Positions 42,019-51,147 of a DNA stretch of 64,000 nucleotides are shown here, piece by piece. The translations under genes and the position numbers were made by a program. The stretch's first letter is position 1; every line of letters begins with the position of its first letter. The DNA comes from Rhodoferax ferrireducens T118 (GTDB lineage Bacteria; Pseudomonadota; Gammaproteobacteria; Burkholderiales; Burkholderiaceae_C). Under the pieces are notes generated by a model that worked only from the letters and a program-made list of their open reading frames with translations, was not told where the DNA came from and made no database searches. The stretch spans positions 2,666,001 to 2,730,000 of the forward strand of contig NC_007908.1 of the NCBI RefSeq assembly GCF_000013605.1. Reading direction: 5' to 3'.

Positions 42019-43430
42019 TGGACACTACGACTTCAATAGCTGCTCGCGCTTATTCCACGGGGGCTAGCGGCCGAAATGATATAAATATTGACACGCAATC
42101 GGCCTTGCGCTTCATCACCTGCGGCAGCGTCGATGACGGCAAAAGTACGCTGATTGGCCGCCTGTTGATCGACAGCCGCTCGGTGCTGTTGGACCAACTG
42201 GCCAACGTCTCCAAGAGCGGCGAGGCGGACCTGGCGCAGTTCACCGACGGCCTGTCGGCCGAGCGCGAGCAAGGCATCACCATCGACGTGGCCTACCGTT
42301 ACTTCAACACCGCGCAGCGCAAATTCATCATTGGCGATGCCCCCGGCCACGAGCAATACACCCGCAACATGGTCACCGCCGCCAGCAGCGCCGATGCCGC
42401 CGTGGTGCTGGTCGATGCCACCAAACTGCAATGGCAAAGCCCCAACCTGGAGTTGCTGCCGCAAACCCGGCGCCATTCGCTGCTGGCCCACTTGCTGCGC
42501 GTCAACAGCATCGTGTTTGCCGTCAACAAGCTCGATGCGCTGGAAGACACGGCCAAGCCCGAGACGGCGGGCCAGGCCGCACTGGCGTTTGCCAATATCA
42601 GCCACGCGCTGGCAGCATTTTCGCAAGCCGCTGGCATTGAGGTGGCGGCGATCGTGCCGATTTCTGCGCTCAAGGGGCACAACGTGGTGGAAGCGGCCGA
42701 GGGCTGGTGCGGCTACAGCGGCCCGAGTCTGCTCGACATTCTGGAATTGTTGCCCGTGACCCCGGCGGATACCGCCTTGCCGCTGGCCTTTCCGGTGCAG
42801 TGGGTCGAAAAATTCTCCTCCAGCAGCGACACCTCGCAGGGTCGGCGTGTCTTTTGGGGCCGTGTCGCCACCGGTTTTGCCCAGGTCGGGCAAACCGTCA
42901 AACTGTTGCCCAGCGGCCAGAGCGCCAGCATTGCACAGGTGCTGGGCCACACGCGCCAACCCGGCGCGGTGGCCGCCGGGCACAGCGCCGGCATTGTGCT
43001 GGACCGTGAGGTCGATGTGTCGCGCGGCGACTGGCTGCTGGCGGTTGAACCTGCTCCAACAGAGACCCCGATGGCCGAGGATGATTTCGATACCGTGCCA
43101 GCCAGCGCCAGCCTGGCACCCAGCCGCGAACTCAAGGTCACCGTTGCCTGGATGGACGACGAGCCGCTGGTCGCGGGTCGCGTTTATTGGGCGCTGCATG
43201 GGCACCGCTGGGTCAAAGCCCGGATCAAGCGCATCGTGCACAAGCTCGACATCAACACCCTGGCCGAAGAAGCCGCCACGGCGCTGGCCGCGAATGCCAT
43301 CGGCCATGTCGAGCTGCTGCTGCAAGAGCCGATAGCGGCGCGGCCCTTCAGCCAGTCCCGGGTGCTGGGTGCGCTGGTGCTGGTGGACACGGCCTCGCAC
43401 AAAACCTCGGGCGCGGTGCTGATCAATTGA
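42018..43430 (+). CDS. cysN: sulfate adenylyltransferase subunit 1 (GTPase)
   Basis: GTPase that drives APS synthesis by CysD. 470 residues, without a CysC kinase fusion, in line with an APS-type CysH. G1 motif TCGSVDDGKSTLIGRL, G2 region EREQGITIDVAYRYF, G3 DAPGHEQYTRNMVTAAS, G4 AVNKLDA. The N-terminal SIAARAYSTGASGRNDINID comes from an in-gene repeat (42030-42088) inserted just ahead of the GTPase fold. Confidence 0.96.
   Translation: MDTTTSIAARAYSTGASGRNDINIDTQSALRFITCGSVDDGKSTLIGRLLIDSRSVLLDQLANVSKSGEADLAQFTDGLSAEREQGITIDVAYRYFNTAQRKFIIGDAPGHEQYTRNMVTAASSADAAVVLVDATKLQWQSPNLELLPQTRRHSLLAHLLRVNSIVFAVNKLDALEDTAKPETAGQAALAFANISHALAAFSQAAGIEVAAIVPISALKGHNVVEAAEGWCGYSGPSLLDILELLPVTPADTALPLAFPVQWVEKFSSSSDTSQGRRVFWGRVATGFAQVGQTVKLLPSGQSASIAQVLGHTRQPGAVAAGHSAGIVLDREVDVSRGDWLLAVEPAPTETPMAEDDFDTVPASASLAPSRELKVTVAWMDDEPLVAGRVYWALHGHRWVKARIKRIVHKLDINTLAEEAATALAANAIGHVELLLQEPIAARPFSQSRVLGALVLVDTASHKTSGAVLIN
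42030..42088 (+). repeat. in-gene dispersed repeat, copy E (5' end of cysN, sense)
   Basis: Reads TCAATAGCTGCTCGCGC, TTATTCCACGGGGGCTAGCG, GCCGAAATGATATAAATATT. The clearest sense copy. Of three frames only the one used is open: the other two meet TAG in AATAGCTG or in GGGGGCTAG. Confidence 0.85.
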
Positions 43431-43533
43431 CTCCGTTCAAGTAATCCCGTGGCCTGCAAGGTCAATTTGGATCAATCGATCTTGAAACCCAATAAAATCA
43501 CTGCTTTTCACCCACCTTGTCGAAAAACACAAC

Positions 43534-43863
43534 ATGACACATACCGTCACTGAAGCCTGTATCAAATGCAAGTACACCGATTGCGTTGATGTCTGTCCCG
43601 TGGATTGCTTTCGCGAGGGCCCCAACTTTCTGACCATTGACCCCGATGAGTGCATTGACTGCGCCGTCTGCATCCCCGAGTGCCCTGTCAACGCCATCTA
43701 CGCCGAAGAAGACGTGCCCAAAGATCAGCAGCACATGACCAAAATCAACGCCGAGCTGGCCAAGTTACCAGGCTGGAAAACCATCACCAAGCGCAAGCCC
43801 GCGCTGCCTGAGGCCGAAGAGTGGAAAGACAAGACCGGCAAGCTGCCGTATCTGATTCGTTGA
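43534..43863 (+). CDS. fdxA: 7Fe ferredoxin
   Basis: 109 residues. Cluster cysteines in [20 protein letters not shown] and [20 protein letters not shown] fit a 3Fe-4S plus 4Fe-4S ferredoxin of the Azotobacter FdI type. The C-terminal tail (KTGKPYL-like, here [10 protein letters not shown]) is typical. 104 bp after cysN and 7 bp before the ferredoxin-NADP reductase, so those two are co-transcribed and probably serve as redox partners. Confidence 0.95.
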   Translation: MTHTVTEACIKCKYTDCVDVCPVDCFREGPNFLTIDPDECIDCAVCIPECPVNAIYAEEDVPKDQQHMTKINAELAKLPGWKTITKRKPALPEAEEWKDKTGKLPYLIR

Positions 43864-43870
43864 CCCGCCG

Positions 43871-44935
43871 GTGCGCAACCATCAAGACCCCATAGAAACC
43901 GACGCTGTGATCGTCGGTGCCGGCCCGGTCGGGCTGTTTCAGGTGTTCGAACTCGGCCTGCTCGAAATCAAGGCCCACGTGGTCGATTCGCTGGCCTACC
44001 CCGGCGGTCAGTGCATTGAGCTCTATCCGGACAAACCGATTTATGACATTCCGGCGGTGCCGGTCTGTACCGGCCGGGAGCTGACGCAAAACCTGCTGAA
44101 ACAGATTGCGCCGTTTGGTGCCACCTTTCACTACGGGCAGGAAGTCACGGTGGTGGAAAAACAAAGCGACGGACGTTTTTTTGTAGAAACCTCCAAGGGC
44201 ACACGCTTCCTGAGCAAAACCATCTTCATTGCTGCAGGCGTGGGCGCCTTCCAGCCGCGCACCCTCAAGGTTGACGGCCTGGAGGTGTTTGAAGACTCGC
44301 AATTGTTTTACCGCGTGCGCAACCCGGCCGATTTTGCGGACAAGAATCTGGTCATCGTCGGTGGCGGCGATTCCGCCCTCGACTGGGCCCTGGACTTTGT
44401 CAAGGACGGCCCCAACAAAGCCGCCAGCGTGATCCTGATCCATCGTCGCGACGGCTTCAAGGCGGCGCCGGCGAGTGTGGCCAAGATGCGCGAACTGTGC
44501 GACGCGCTGGAGATGCAGTTCATCGTGGGTCAAGTCACCGGCTTTGAAGCCCAGGACAGCCTGCTGACCGGCATCAAAGTCACCGGTGCTGACGGCGTCA
44601 CCCGTGTCGTGCCGCTCGATGTGTTACTGGTATTTTTTGGTTTGTCGCCCAAACTCGGCCCCATTGCCGAGTGGGGTCTGGACATCGAGCGCAAACAGCT
44701 CAAGGTGGACACCGAGAAGTTTTCAACCAGCGAGCCAGGTATTTTTGCCGTCGGCGATATCAACATCTACCCCGGCAAAAAGAAACTGATCTTGAGTGGC
44801 TTTCATGAATGCGCACTCGCCGCCTTTGGCGCCATGCCGATCATTTCGCCCGAAAAAAAGGTCTTTTTGCAGTACACCACCACCAGTCCGAAGCTGCACA
44901 AAGTGTTGGGGGTAGAGTCGCCGGTGTTTGACTGA
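43871..44935 (+). CDS. ferredoxin-NADP reductase, thioredoxin-reductase-like type
   Basis: Two-domain FAD/NADPH enzyme without a redox-active CxxC, the type-2 FNR seen in Bacillus and many beta-proteobacteria. 354 residues, GTG start at 43871, 7 bp after fdxA. FAD motif [25 protein letters not shown] motif [16 protein letters not shown], and [20 protein letters not shown] near the C-terminus. Likely reduces FdxA from NADPH, which could feed sulfite reductase upstream. Confidence 0.93.
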   Translation: MRNHQDPIETDAVIVGAGPVGLFQVFELGLLEIKAHVVDSLAYPGGQCIELYPDKPIYDIPAVPVCTGRELTQNLLKQIAPFGATFHYGQEVTVVEKQSDGRFFVETSKGTRFLSKTIFIAAGVGAFQPRTLKVDGLEVFEDSQLFYRVRNPADFADKNLVIVGGGDSALDWALDFVKDGPNKAASVILIHRRDGFKAAPASVAKMRELCDALEMQFIVGQVTGFEAQDSLLTGIKVTGADGVTRVVPLDVLLVFFGLSPKLGPIAEWGLDIERKQLKVDTEKFSTSEPGIFAVGDINIYPGKKKLILSGFHECALAAFGAMPIISPEKKVFLQYTTTSPKLHKVLGVESPVFD

Positions 44936-44973
44936 GTAGAATCTGCATCGCGCTCTTTCGCTGGAGCGCATTT

Positions 44974-45066
44974 CGCTAGGGGTGTTGCCAGGCTTTTAAT
45001 GAAAGCGGGTGACTGAGAAAGTCCCTTTGAACCTGACTGAGGTAATCCTCGCGCAGGGAAGCAAGT
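44974..45066 (+). promoter_or_regulatory. TPP riboswitch (thi element) upstream of cytX-thiOSGE
   Basis: Has the conserved THI-box parts in order: AGGGGTG, the P3 stem region GCCAGGC..GAAAGC, CTGAGAAAGTCCC, TTTGAACCTGACTGAGGTAA, and GCGCAGGGAAGC. It lies 90 bp before cytX on the same strand. Expected to turn the operon down when thiamine pyrophosphate is high. Confidence 0.95.
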
Positions 45067-45155
45067 CTGAACATAGGTGTCACCGCCTTCTCTGCTGACA
45101 CAACTGCGTTTTCAGATTCAGCCAACCTGCCAACTTTTTTGCATGGAGCAAATAG

Positions 45156-46463
45156 ATGGCAAATACAAATTTCACCGACCAGGTCAACCAGGCTTTAACG
45201 CCAGTGGGGACCGCTGAGCGGGTCTTTAGCTGGCACGACCACGCCTCCCTCTGGTTCAGCCTGGGCGTGGGCCTGCTGGTGATGCAGGTCGGCGCTTACC
45301 TGGTGCCGGCCGTGGGCAGCCGTGATGCGGTCATTGCCATTGTGCTGGGATCGCTGCTGGGCGCCGGCCTGCTGGCCTGGACGGCCAAGCTGGGTTGCGA
45401 CAGCGGCCTGTCCAGCGCCGGCCTGATGCACGCCACCTATGGCAGTTACTTTGCACGTTTGCCGGTGCTGTTGAACCTGGCCCAGCTCATCGGCTGGACC
45501 ACCTTTGAGCTGGTGGTGATGCGCGACGGCACGGCCGCCATCGCCCAACAATCTTTGGGTCTGTCGCTGGACGGCACGGGCGGCATCGTCGTCACCACGC
45601 TGTTGTGGGGCGCGGTGCTGACGCTGCTGCTGGCAGGCTCCATGACGCAGCTGGTGCGAAAAGTCATCAGCCGGGTCGGCCTGCCGCTGGTGATTGCGTC
45701 GCTGTTGTGGCTGACCTGGCAGTTTGGCGGCCAACTGCACAGCAAGGGGCTTGAAGCGTTTTGGGCCAGAGAGGGCGATGGCAGCATGGGCATGCTCTCG
45801 GCGATGGACCTGGTCATCGCCATGCCGGTGTCATGGCTGCCGCTGGTGGCCGACTATGCGCGCTACGGCAAGTCAGGCCGCAGCGCCCTGAGCGGCACCT
45901 GGCTCGGCTACGCGCTGGCCAACATCTGGTGTTACGCACTCGGCGTGATGGTGGTCAGTGTGGCGCAGCCCGATGTCAATCTGGTCAGCGCCCTGCTGCT
46001 GGCACAGGGCGGGCTGATCGCGCTGAGCCTGATCCTGGTGGATGAAATTGACAACGCCTATGGCGACGTCTACTCTGGCGCGGTGTCGGCGCACAGCATC
46101 AAGTCGTCATGGACGGTGCGGCAATGGGGGCTCGGGCTGGCGTTGCTGTGCACGGGCCTGGCGCTGGTGTTGCCGATGCACAGTCTGGAGCCGTTTTTGT
46201 TGTTGTTGAGCTCGGTTTTTGTGCCGCTGTACGGGGTTATTCTGGGGCGCCTGAGCGGTGTTTCAGTGCGCTTGCAACCAATGCAGCGCAAGGTGGACTT
46301 CAGTGCCGCTTTGCTGTGGCTGGCTGGCATTGCGGTCTATCACTTGCTGGCGAAATGGGCGCCGCAATGGGGTGCTGCCTTACCCACGCTGGCACTGACC
46401 TTTGGCTTGGCCTGGTTGACACGCGCCAACGTGTCTATGAATCAATTGGGAGAACCCGCATGA
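45156..46463 (+). CDS. cytX: NCS1-type permease, putative hydroxymethylpyrimidine transporter CytX
   Basis: 435 residues with about 12 membrane helices. NCS1/cytosine permease-like: FSWHDHASLWFSLGVGLLVM near the N-terminus, LIGWTTFELVVMRDGTAAIA, and the pocket region MPVSWLPLVADYARYGKSGR. CytX members are placed under TPP riboswitches and are believed to import the pyrimidine moiety of thiamine. First gene after the riboswitch; its stop overlaps thiO (ATGA). Confidence 0.92.
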   Translation: MANTNFTDQVNQALTPVGTAERVFSWHDHASLWFSLGVGLLVMQVGAYLVPAVGSRDAVIAIVLGSLLGAGLLAWTAKLGCDSGLSSAGLMHATYGSYFARLPVLLNLAQLIGWTTFELVVMRDGTAAIAQQSLGLSLDGTGGIVVTTLLWGAVLTLLLAGSMTQLVRKVISRVGLPLVIASLLWLTWQFGGQLHSKGLEAFWAREGDGSMGMLSAMDLVIAMPVSWLPLVADYARYGKSGRSALSGTWLGYALANIWCYALGVMVVSVAQPDVNLVSALLLAQGGLIALSLILVDEIDNAYGDVYSGAVSAHSIKSSWTVRQWGLGLALLCTGLALVLPMHSLEPFLLLLSSVFVPLYGVILGRLSGVSVRLQPMQRKVDFSAALLWLAGIAVYHLLAKWAPQWGAALPTLALTFGLAWLTRANVSMNQLGEPA

Positions 46464-47536
46464 ACATCGTTATTTTGGGTGCCGGTCTGATGGGGCGCTT
46501 GCTCGCGTGTGAATTGGCCCGTGCAGGTCACCAGCTTGAATTATTTGATGCGGGTGGCCCCGAGGCGCTGAACTCGGCGGCCCGTGCCGCGGCAGCCATG
46601 TTGGCACCGCTGGCGGAGTCGGCCGTCGCCGAGGACCCGGTGGTGAAAATGGGCGTGTACGGGCTCGGCCGCTGGCCTGCGCTGATTGCGCAACTCGATG
46701 AGCCGGTGTTCTTTCAGCAGCAGGGCACGATGGTGGTCTGGCATCGGCAAGATGTGGCTGAGGCAACACGCTTTTCACGCCAGCTTGATGCCACGGCGCA
46801 ACGCCTGCCAACGCTGCCCATAGCGCAGCCGCTGGATGCGTCGGGCATCGCTCGGTTGGAGCCCTGTCTGGCTGCGCATTTTTCACAAGGCCTCTACCTG
46901 CCGGGCGAAGGCCAGTTGGACAACCACCAGTTGCTCGCCGCCACGCTGCATCAACTCCAGCGACTGCAGGTGACGATTCACTGGAACAGTCCACGCGTCC
47001 TCAGCGACTTCTCCCCGGGGCAGCCGGGGCAGCCCCACTGGGTATTTGACTGCCGGGGCTTGGGTGCGCACCCGCAGTGGTCCGCGTTGCGTGGCGTGCG
47101 CGGCGAGATCATCACGCTGCTGGCGCCGCACGTGAAACTGTCGCGCCCCACGCGACTGCTCCATCCGCGCTACCCGATCTACATTGCGCCCAAACAAGAC
47201 GGCTATTTTCTGGTCGGCGCCACCGAAATTGAGTCCGATGACCTCTCACCGATGAGCGTGCGCTCAGCGCTGGAGCTGCTCGGCGCCGCCTATACGGTGG
47301 ACAGTGGTTTTGCCGAGGCGCGCATTGTGGAATTGGTCGCCCAGTGCCGCCCAGCCTTGCCCGACAACCTGCCCTGCATCCGCCAGTTGGGCCCGCGCGT
47401 GATGCAAATCAACGGCCTCTATCGCCACGGCTACCTGATGGCCCCGGCCCTGCTGGATGTGGCGCTGGAACTGTTTGAAACCGGCGCATCGCCGCTGGCG
47501 AACGATTTTGCCCTGTCGATCCACCAATTGCCATGA
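46460..47536 (+). CDS. thiO: glycine oxidase ThiO
   Basis: FAD enzyme oxidising glycine to iminoacetate for thiazole synthesis. 358 residues. N-terminal dinucleotide fold MNIVILGAGLMGRLLACELA, flavin loop NSAARAAAAMLAPLAESA, and C-terminal NGLYRHGYLMAPALLDVALE. Part of the cytX-thiO-thiS-thiG-thiE operon, with ATGA overlaps at both ends. Use of ThiO instead of ThiH points to aerobic thiazole synthesis. Confidence 0.95.
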   Translation: MNIVILGAGLMGRLLACELARAGHQLELFDAGGPEALNSAARAAAAMLAPLAESAVAEDPVVKMGVYGLGRWPALIAQLDEPVFFQQQGTMVVWHRQDVAEATRFSRQLDATAQRLPTLPIAQPLDASGIARLEPCLAAHFSQGLYLPGEGQLDNHQLLAATLHQLQRLQVTIHWNSPRVLSDFSPGQPGQPHWVFDCRGLGAHPQWSALRGVRGEIITLLAPHVKLSRPTRLLHPRYPIYIAPKQDGYFLVGATEIESDDLSPMSVRSALELLGAAYTVDSGFAEARIVELVAQCRPALPDNLPCIRQLGPRVMQINGLYRHGYLMAPALLDVALELFETGASPLANDFALSIHQLP

Positions 47537-47730
47537 ACGTCATCATCAACCAGACCCGGCACACTCTCCCTGAGGGTGCCACACTGGCCGATGCGATTGA
47601 GTTGCTGCAAGCGCGGGCGCCTTTTGCGGCGGCCGTGAACCTGCAGTTTGTGCCCCATACCCGCTACAGCCAAACCCGACTGCAGCGCGACGACCGGATC
47701 GACATCATTGCACCGGTCACTGGCGGATAG
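47533..47730 (+). CDS. thiS: sulfur carrier protein ThiS
   Basis: 65 residues, ubiquitin-like fold, ending in the essential Gly-Gly (IAPVTGG), where sulfur is carried as thiocarboxylate. MNVIINQTRHTLPEGATLAD is the start. Overlaps thiO by ATGA. Confidence 0.96.
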   Translation: MNVIINQTRHTLPEGATLADAIELLQARAPFAAAVNLQFVPHTRYSQTRLQRDDRIDIIAPVTGG

Positions 47731-47761
47731 GGGTCCCGGAACGTTTTAGAAAATTTTCACC

Positions 47762-48601
47762 ATGTCAATGACCTCCCTGAATTCAAGCGCAGATACCCCC
47801 AGCGCCGATCCATTGCTGCTGTACGGCCAGCGCTTTGACAGCCGCTTGTTGCTGGGCACCTCCCGTTACCCCTCGCCACGCATTCTGGAGGCGGCGCTGC
47901 GCCTGGCCCAGCCGGCCATGCTCACCGCATCGCTGCGGCGACAAAACGTCAGCGACCCGGATACACCTAACCGGTTTTGGGAACTGCTAAGAACACTGGG
48001 TACGCCGGTGCTGCCCAACACCGCCGGTTGCCACAGCATGCAGGAGGTCATCACGACCGCGCAGATGGCACGCGAGGTGTTTGAGACGCCCTGGATCAAG
48101 CTCGAACTCATTGGCGACGACTACACCTTGCAGCCTGACACCCTGAATCTGGTGCAGGCGGCCAGCCAGCTGATCAAGGAGGGCTTCAACGTGCTGCCGT
48201 ATTGCACGGAAGACCTGGTGCTGTGCCAGCGCCTGGTGGACGCAGGTTGCCAGGCCATCATGCCGTGGGCGGCGCCGATTGGCACCGGCAAAGGCCCCAT
48301 CAACGCCTACGCGCTGCGCACCCTGCGTGAGCGCCTGAGCGTGCCCATGATCGTGGACGCCGGCTTGGGCCTGCCATCACACGCTTGCCAGGTGATGGAA
48401 TGGGGTTTTGACGGCGTGCTGCTCAACACCGCCGTGGCCCTGGCGCAAGACCCCGTGGCCATGGCAGGAGCTTTTGCCGCTGCCACCCAGGCGGGACGCA
48501 CTGCATATTTAAGCGGCGCCATGCCCGAGCAGCAGGCGGCGCAGCCCAGCACCCCCGTGCTGGGCACACCCTTTTGGCATCAGCTTGGAGCCGCTACATG
48601 A
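47762..48601 (+). CDS. thiG: thiazole synthase ThiG
   Basis: Forms the thiazole phosphate of thiamine from DXP, iminoacetate and ThiS thiocarboxylate. 279 residues. Motifs: LLLGTSRYPSPRILEAAL, LPNTAGCHSMQEVITTAQMA, the Schiff-base Lys in WIKLELIGDD, and MPWAAPIGTGKGP. It sits 31 bp after thiS, and its stop overlaps the thiE start. Confidence 0.97.
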   Translation: MSMTSLNSSADTPSADPLLLYGQRFDSRLLLGTSRYPSPRILEAALRLAQPAMLTASLRRQNVSDPDTPNRFWELLRTLGTPVLPNTAGCHSMQEVITTAQMAREVFETPWIKLELIGDDYTLQPDTLNLVQAASQLIKEGFNVLPYCTEDLVLCQRLVDAGCQAIMPWAAPIGTGKGPINAYALRTLRERLSVPMIVDAGLGLPSHACQVMEWGFDGVLLNTAVALAQDPVAMAGAFAAATQAGRTAYLSGAMPEQQAAQPSTPVLGTPFWHQLGAAT

Positions 48602-49536
48602 GCCAGCATGACAGCATGGTGCAGACCATCGTCACGGCCCACGCCGATCTCGCTTTGGCGCCTGGCGCCGGCACATCGCAGCGCGCAGCCACCGCCACCT
48701 TCACCTGTGATGCAGCGGCTTACCGCGCCGCCAAAAGCGCCTGCCTGGCGCTCGGTTTCATTGAGGCGGATGCCGAATGCGTGGCACTGGCCTGGCAAAA
48801 CCAGACTGATCGCACCGGGCATTTTGACGTGACGGTCTGGCCCGACCAGCCTGAGGATTTCAGTATGCAGGCCTGGCCGCGCCCAACTGCGTTTGCGGCT
48901 TGCCCGCGTCAATTGGGCCTGTACGCGGTCCTGCCCGATGCGGTCTGGGTGGGGCGTATGGCACGCGCTGGCGTGTCCACCGTTCAACTGCGCTTCAAAT
49001 CCGATGACACGGTGGTCATTGCCCGTGAAGTACGCGCTGCGGTTATGGCGGTCAAAGGCACGAATGCCCGGCTTTTTATCAACGACCATTGGCAAGCCGC
49101 CATCGATGCCGGGGCCTATGGCGTGCATCTGGGGCAGGAGGACATGGTCGAAGCAGACCTGGAAAAGATCAGGGCGGCGGGCTTGCGTTTGGGTCTGAGC
49201 AGTCACGGTTACGCCGAGATGCTGCGGGCAGATCACTACAGTCCGAGCTACATCGCCATGGGTGCGGTGTTTGCCACCACGCTCAAACGCATGCTGACAC
49301 CACCGCAAGGCCTGGCACGACTGGGTGCTTATGCCCGGCTGATGCGTGACTACCCCAAAGTGGCGATTGGGGGAATTGACGCCAGCAAACTGCTGGACGT
49401 GCTGAACTGCGGCGTGGGATCGATTGCGGTGGTACGTGCCCTGGTGGCCGCTGAAAATCCTGAGGTCATGGCCAATAGTCTGCAAGCCAAGATCAACGAC
49501 AGGCTCTCGGCTATGGCGCCTGAGCCCGCGCTTTGA
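48598..49536 (+). CDS. thiE: thiamine phosphate synthase-like protein with N-terminal extension
   Basis: 312 residues from ATG 48598 (ATGA overlap with thiG); normal ThiE has about 210. The ThiE barrel starts near residue 108 (QLGLYAVLPDAVWVGRMARA) and keeps FINDHWQAAIDAGAYGVHLG and LGLSSHGYAEM. The family QLREK appears as QLRFK, and the phosphate-end motif is degenerate (AMGAVFATTLKRMLTPPQGL against [11 protein letters not shown] in the second copy). The first ~105 residues match nothing I know. A second, canonical thiE lies at 51148-51807. This copy may be a specialised or scaffold variant. Confidence 0.85.
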   Translation: MSQHDSMVQTIVTAHADLALAPGAGTSQRAATATFTCDAAAYRAAKSACLALGFIEADAECVALAWQNQTDRTGHFDVTVWPDQPEDFSMQAWPRPTAFAACPRQLGLYAVLPDAVWVGRMARAGVSTVQLRFKSDDTVVIAREVRAAVMAVKGTNARLFINDHWQAAIDAGAYGVHLGQEDMVEADLEKIRAAGLRLGLSSHGYAEMLRADHYSPSYIAMGAVFATTLKRMLTPPQGLARLGAYARLMRDYPKVAIGGIDASKLLDVLNCGVGSIAVVRALVAAENPEVMANSLQAKINDRLSAMAPEPAL

Positions 49537-49584
49537 GATGCTGGGCGTTGCGCGCGGGTGCCGTGGAACAATCGATTCGGCAAC

Positions 49585-49893
49585 TTATTTCAGGCTCAGA
49601 ACCCACTCTGCCAGTTTTCTGGCTTCCGCTTCGTTGACCTGCGTATTGGCCGGCATCGGCACCGCACCCCAGACGCCAGAGCCGCCCTTCATGATTTTTG
49701 TTGCCAGCTTGCCGGCCGCGTCTTTTTGACCGGCGTATTTCTTCGCAACATCCTGATACGCCGGACCCACCAATTTTTTGTCGACGGTATGACAGGCCAA
49801 ACAATTCTTGGATTTGGCAAGCGCCAGATCGGCCCATGCAGGAAGAGTTACCGCGACAGCGGCAATTAAAGCGAGAATGGAACGTTTAATCAT
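49585..49893 (-). CDS. class I cytochrome c (c551/c5 type)
   Basis: Periplasmic single-heme electron carrier. 102 residues from ATG 49893, with a signal peptide ([24 protein letters not shown]). Heme-binding motif NCLACH, axial Met in [11 protein letters not shown], and the C-terminal helix [15 protein letters not shown]. Located between the thi operons and convergent with thiE; not obviously linked to them. Confidence 0.95.
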   Translation of the reverse strand: MIKRSILALIAAVAVTLPAWADLALAKSKNCLACHTVDKKLVGPAYQDVAKKYAGQKDAAGKLATKIMKGGSGVWGAVPMPANTQVNEAEARKLAEWVLSLK

Positions 49894-49994
49894 TGACACC
49901 TTATCGGTTGGCTTAAAGCTGATAAACGCCATTGTATTGATTGGCGTTGACACTCACCGCCGTAATGACATGCAACAAATGACAGGATTTTGAT

Positions 49995-50240
49995 ATGTAT
50001 TTATTAGGACTGGGGCTGGCTTTTCTCGTCATGAAGTATCTGGAGGTCGGCCCAGTGGCGGCATGGAGTTGGTGGGTTGTTCTGGCGCCCTTTGGCCTCG
50101 CCGTGCTCTGGTGGGCATGGGCTGACAACTCCGGCTACACAAAAAAGAAAGCGATGGAACGTGAAAATAGTCGCAGGCAGGATCGAATTGACAGAAACCG
50201 GGAAAACCTCGGAACTTCCACCAAGAAGAACCGGCGTTAA
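49995..50240 (+). CDS. small Trp-rich membrane protein (TIGR04438-like)
   Basis: 81 residues. One or two hydrophobic helices rich in Trp (AAWSWWVVLAPFGLAVLWWA), then a highly charged tail (KKKAMERENSRRQDRIDRNR). This pattern matches a small Trp-rich protein family I recall as limited to Burkholderiales. No known function. Divergent from the cytochrome c gene. Confidence 0.85.
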   Translation: MYLLGLGLAFLVMKYLEVGPVAAWSWWVVLAPFGLAVLWWAWADNSGYTKKKAMERENSRRQDRIDRNRENLGTSTKKNRR

Positions 50241-50276
50241 GGGCTCAAGCAGCGAGCAGAACCGCTCAAAAAAAAA

Positions 50277-51122
50277 TCAAGATTTACGCGGTCGCATGGC
50301 AATCGGTGCGTAGCCATGGTTAAGCGGTCCACTGCCCTTGCCGGTACGCACCTGTGCACCCGCCTGCAAGGCCTCGCGCACAAAGTTGCGGGCCTGTTGC
50401 ACGGCATCGGGCAGTGAAGCGCCCAGGGCCAGATAGGCCGCGATGGCCGACGACAGGGTGCAGCCGGTGCCGTGGGTGTTGGGACTGTCAATGCGTGGCG
50501 CCTCCATCCAGAGTTTTTCACCGCCGGCGCTCAGCAGCAAGTCCATCACGTTGTGGCCCGGCAAGTGACCCCCTTTGAGCAAAACAGCGCGCGCGCCTTT
50601 GGCCAGCAAGTCAAGTGCCGCCCGCTCCATATCTTGCTTTGAGACCAGGGGGTAGCCCACCAGCAGCGCGGCCTCATCCAGGTTGGGGGTGATCACTGCA
50701 GCGCGGCCAAATAGCTCGCGCACCAGCACCTCGATCGCAGCGTCGTCAATCAACACCGCCCCACTGGTGGCCACCATCACCGGGTCGAACACCACATGGT
50801 GCATGGCATGCCGGTCAATCGCCTGGGCGACCGTTTGCACGATTTCCGGCGAGTGCAACATGCCGATCTTGACCGCATCAGCGCCAATGTCTTCCATCAC
50901 GGCGTCAATCTGGTCGCGCAGCATCTGCGGCGGCACGGCATGGATCGCGCGCACGCCGCAGGTGTTTTGCGCCGTGAGCGCGGTAATGGCGGTCATGCCG
51001 TAGCAACCCAGCGCCGAAAATGTTTTCAGATCAGCCTGTATACCCGCGCCACCACCGCTGTCTGAGCCTGCAATGGAAAGAACCCGGGGGTACTCAAATT
51101 TGAATATATTGGTAATCATCAA
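50277..51122 (-). CDS. thiD: hydroxymethylpyrimidine (phosphate) kinase
   Basis: Phosphorylates HMP and HMP-P to the pyrophosphate used by ThiE. 281 residues. [20 protein letters not shown] with [17 protein letters not shown] is the N-terminal signature; the catalytic loop is [20 protein letters not shown]. Third gene of thiM-thiE-thiD, 25 bp after thiE. Confidence 0.96.
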   Translation of the reverse strand: MMITNIFKFEYPRVLSIAGSDSGGGAGIQADLKTFSALGCYGMTAITALTAQNTCGVRAIHAVPPQMLRDQIDAVMEDIGADAVKIGMLHSPEIVQTVAQAIDRHAMHHVVFDPVMVATSGAVLIDDAAIEVLVRELFGRAAVITPNLDEAALLVGYPLVSKQDMERAALDLLAKGARAVLLKGGHLPGHNVMDLLLSAGGEKLWMEAPRIDSPNTHGTGCTLSSAIAAYLALGASLPDAVQQARNFVREALQAGAQVRTGKGSGPLNHGYAPIAMRPRKS

Positions 51123-51147
51123 TTAGTCCTCGCTTGTCGGGTCTCGA

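Noticed and set aside
42033..43400. 455-residue minus-strand open frame opposite cysN
   Set aside because: Rich in His, Gln, Arg and Gly with no recognisable domain; cysN on the plus strand has all GTPase motifs.
50255..50280. Terminator between the small Trp-rich gene and thiD
   Set aside because: GAGC-loop-GCTC next to an A run would put the T run on the wrong side of the hairpin for thiD and on the wrong strand for the plus gene.
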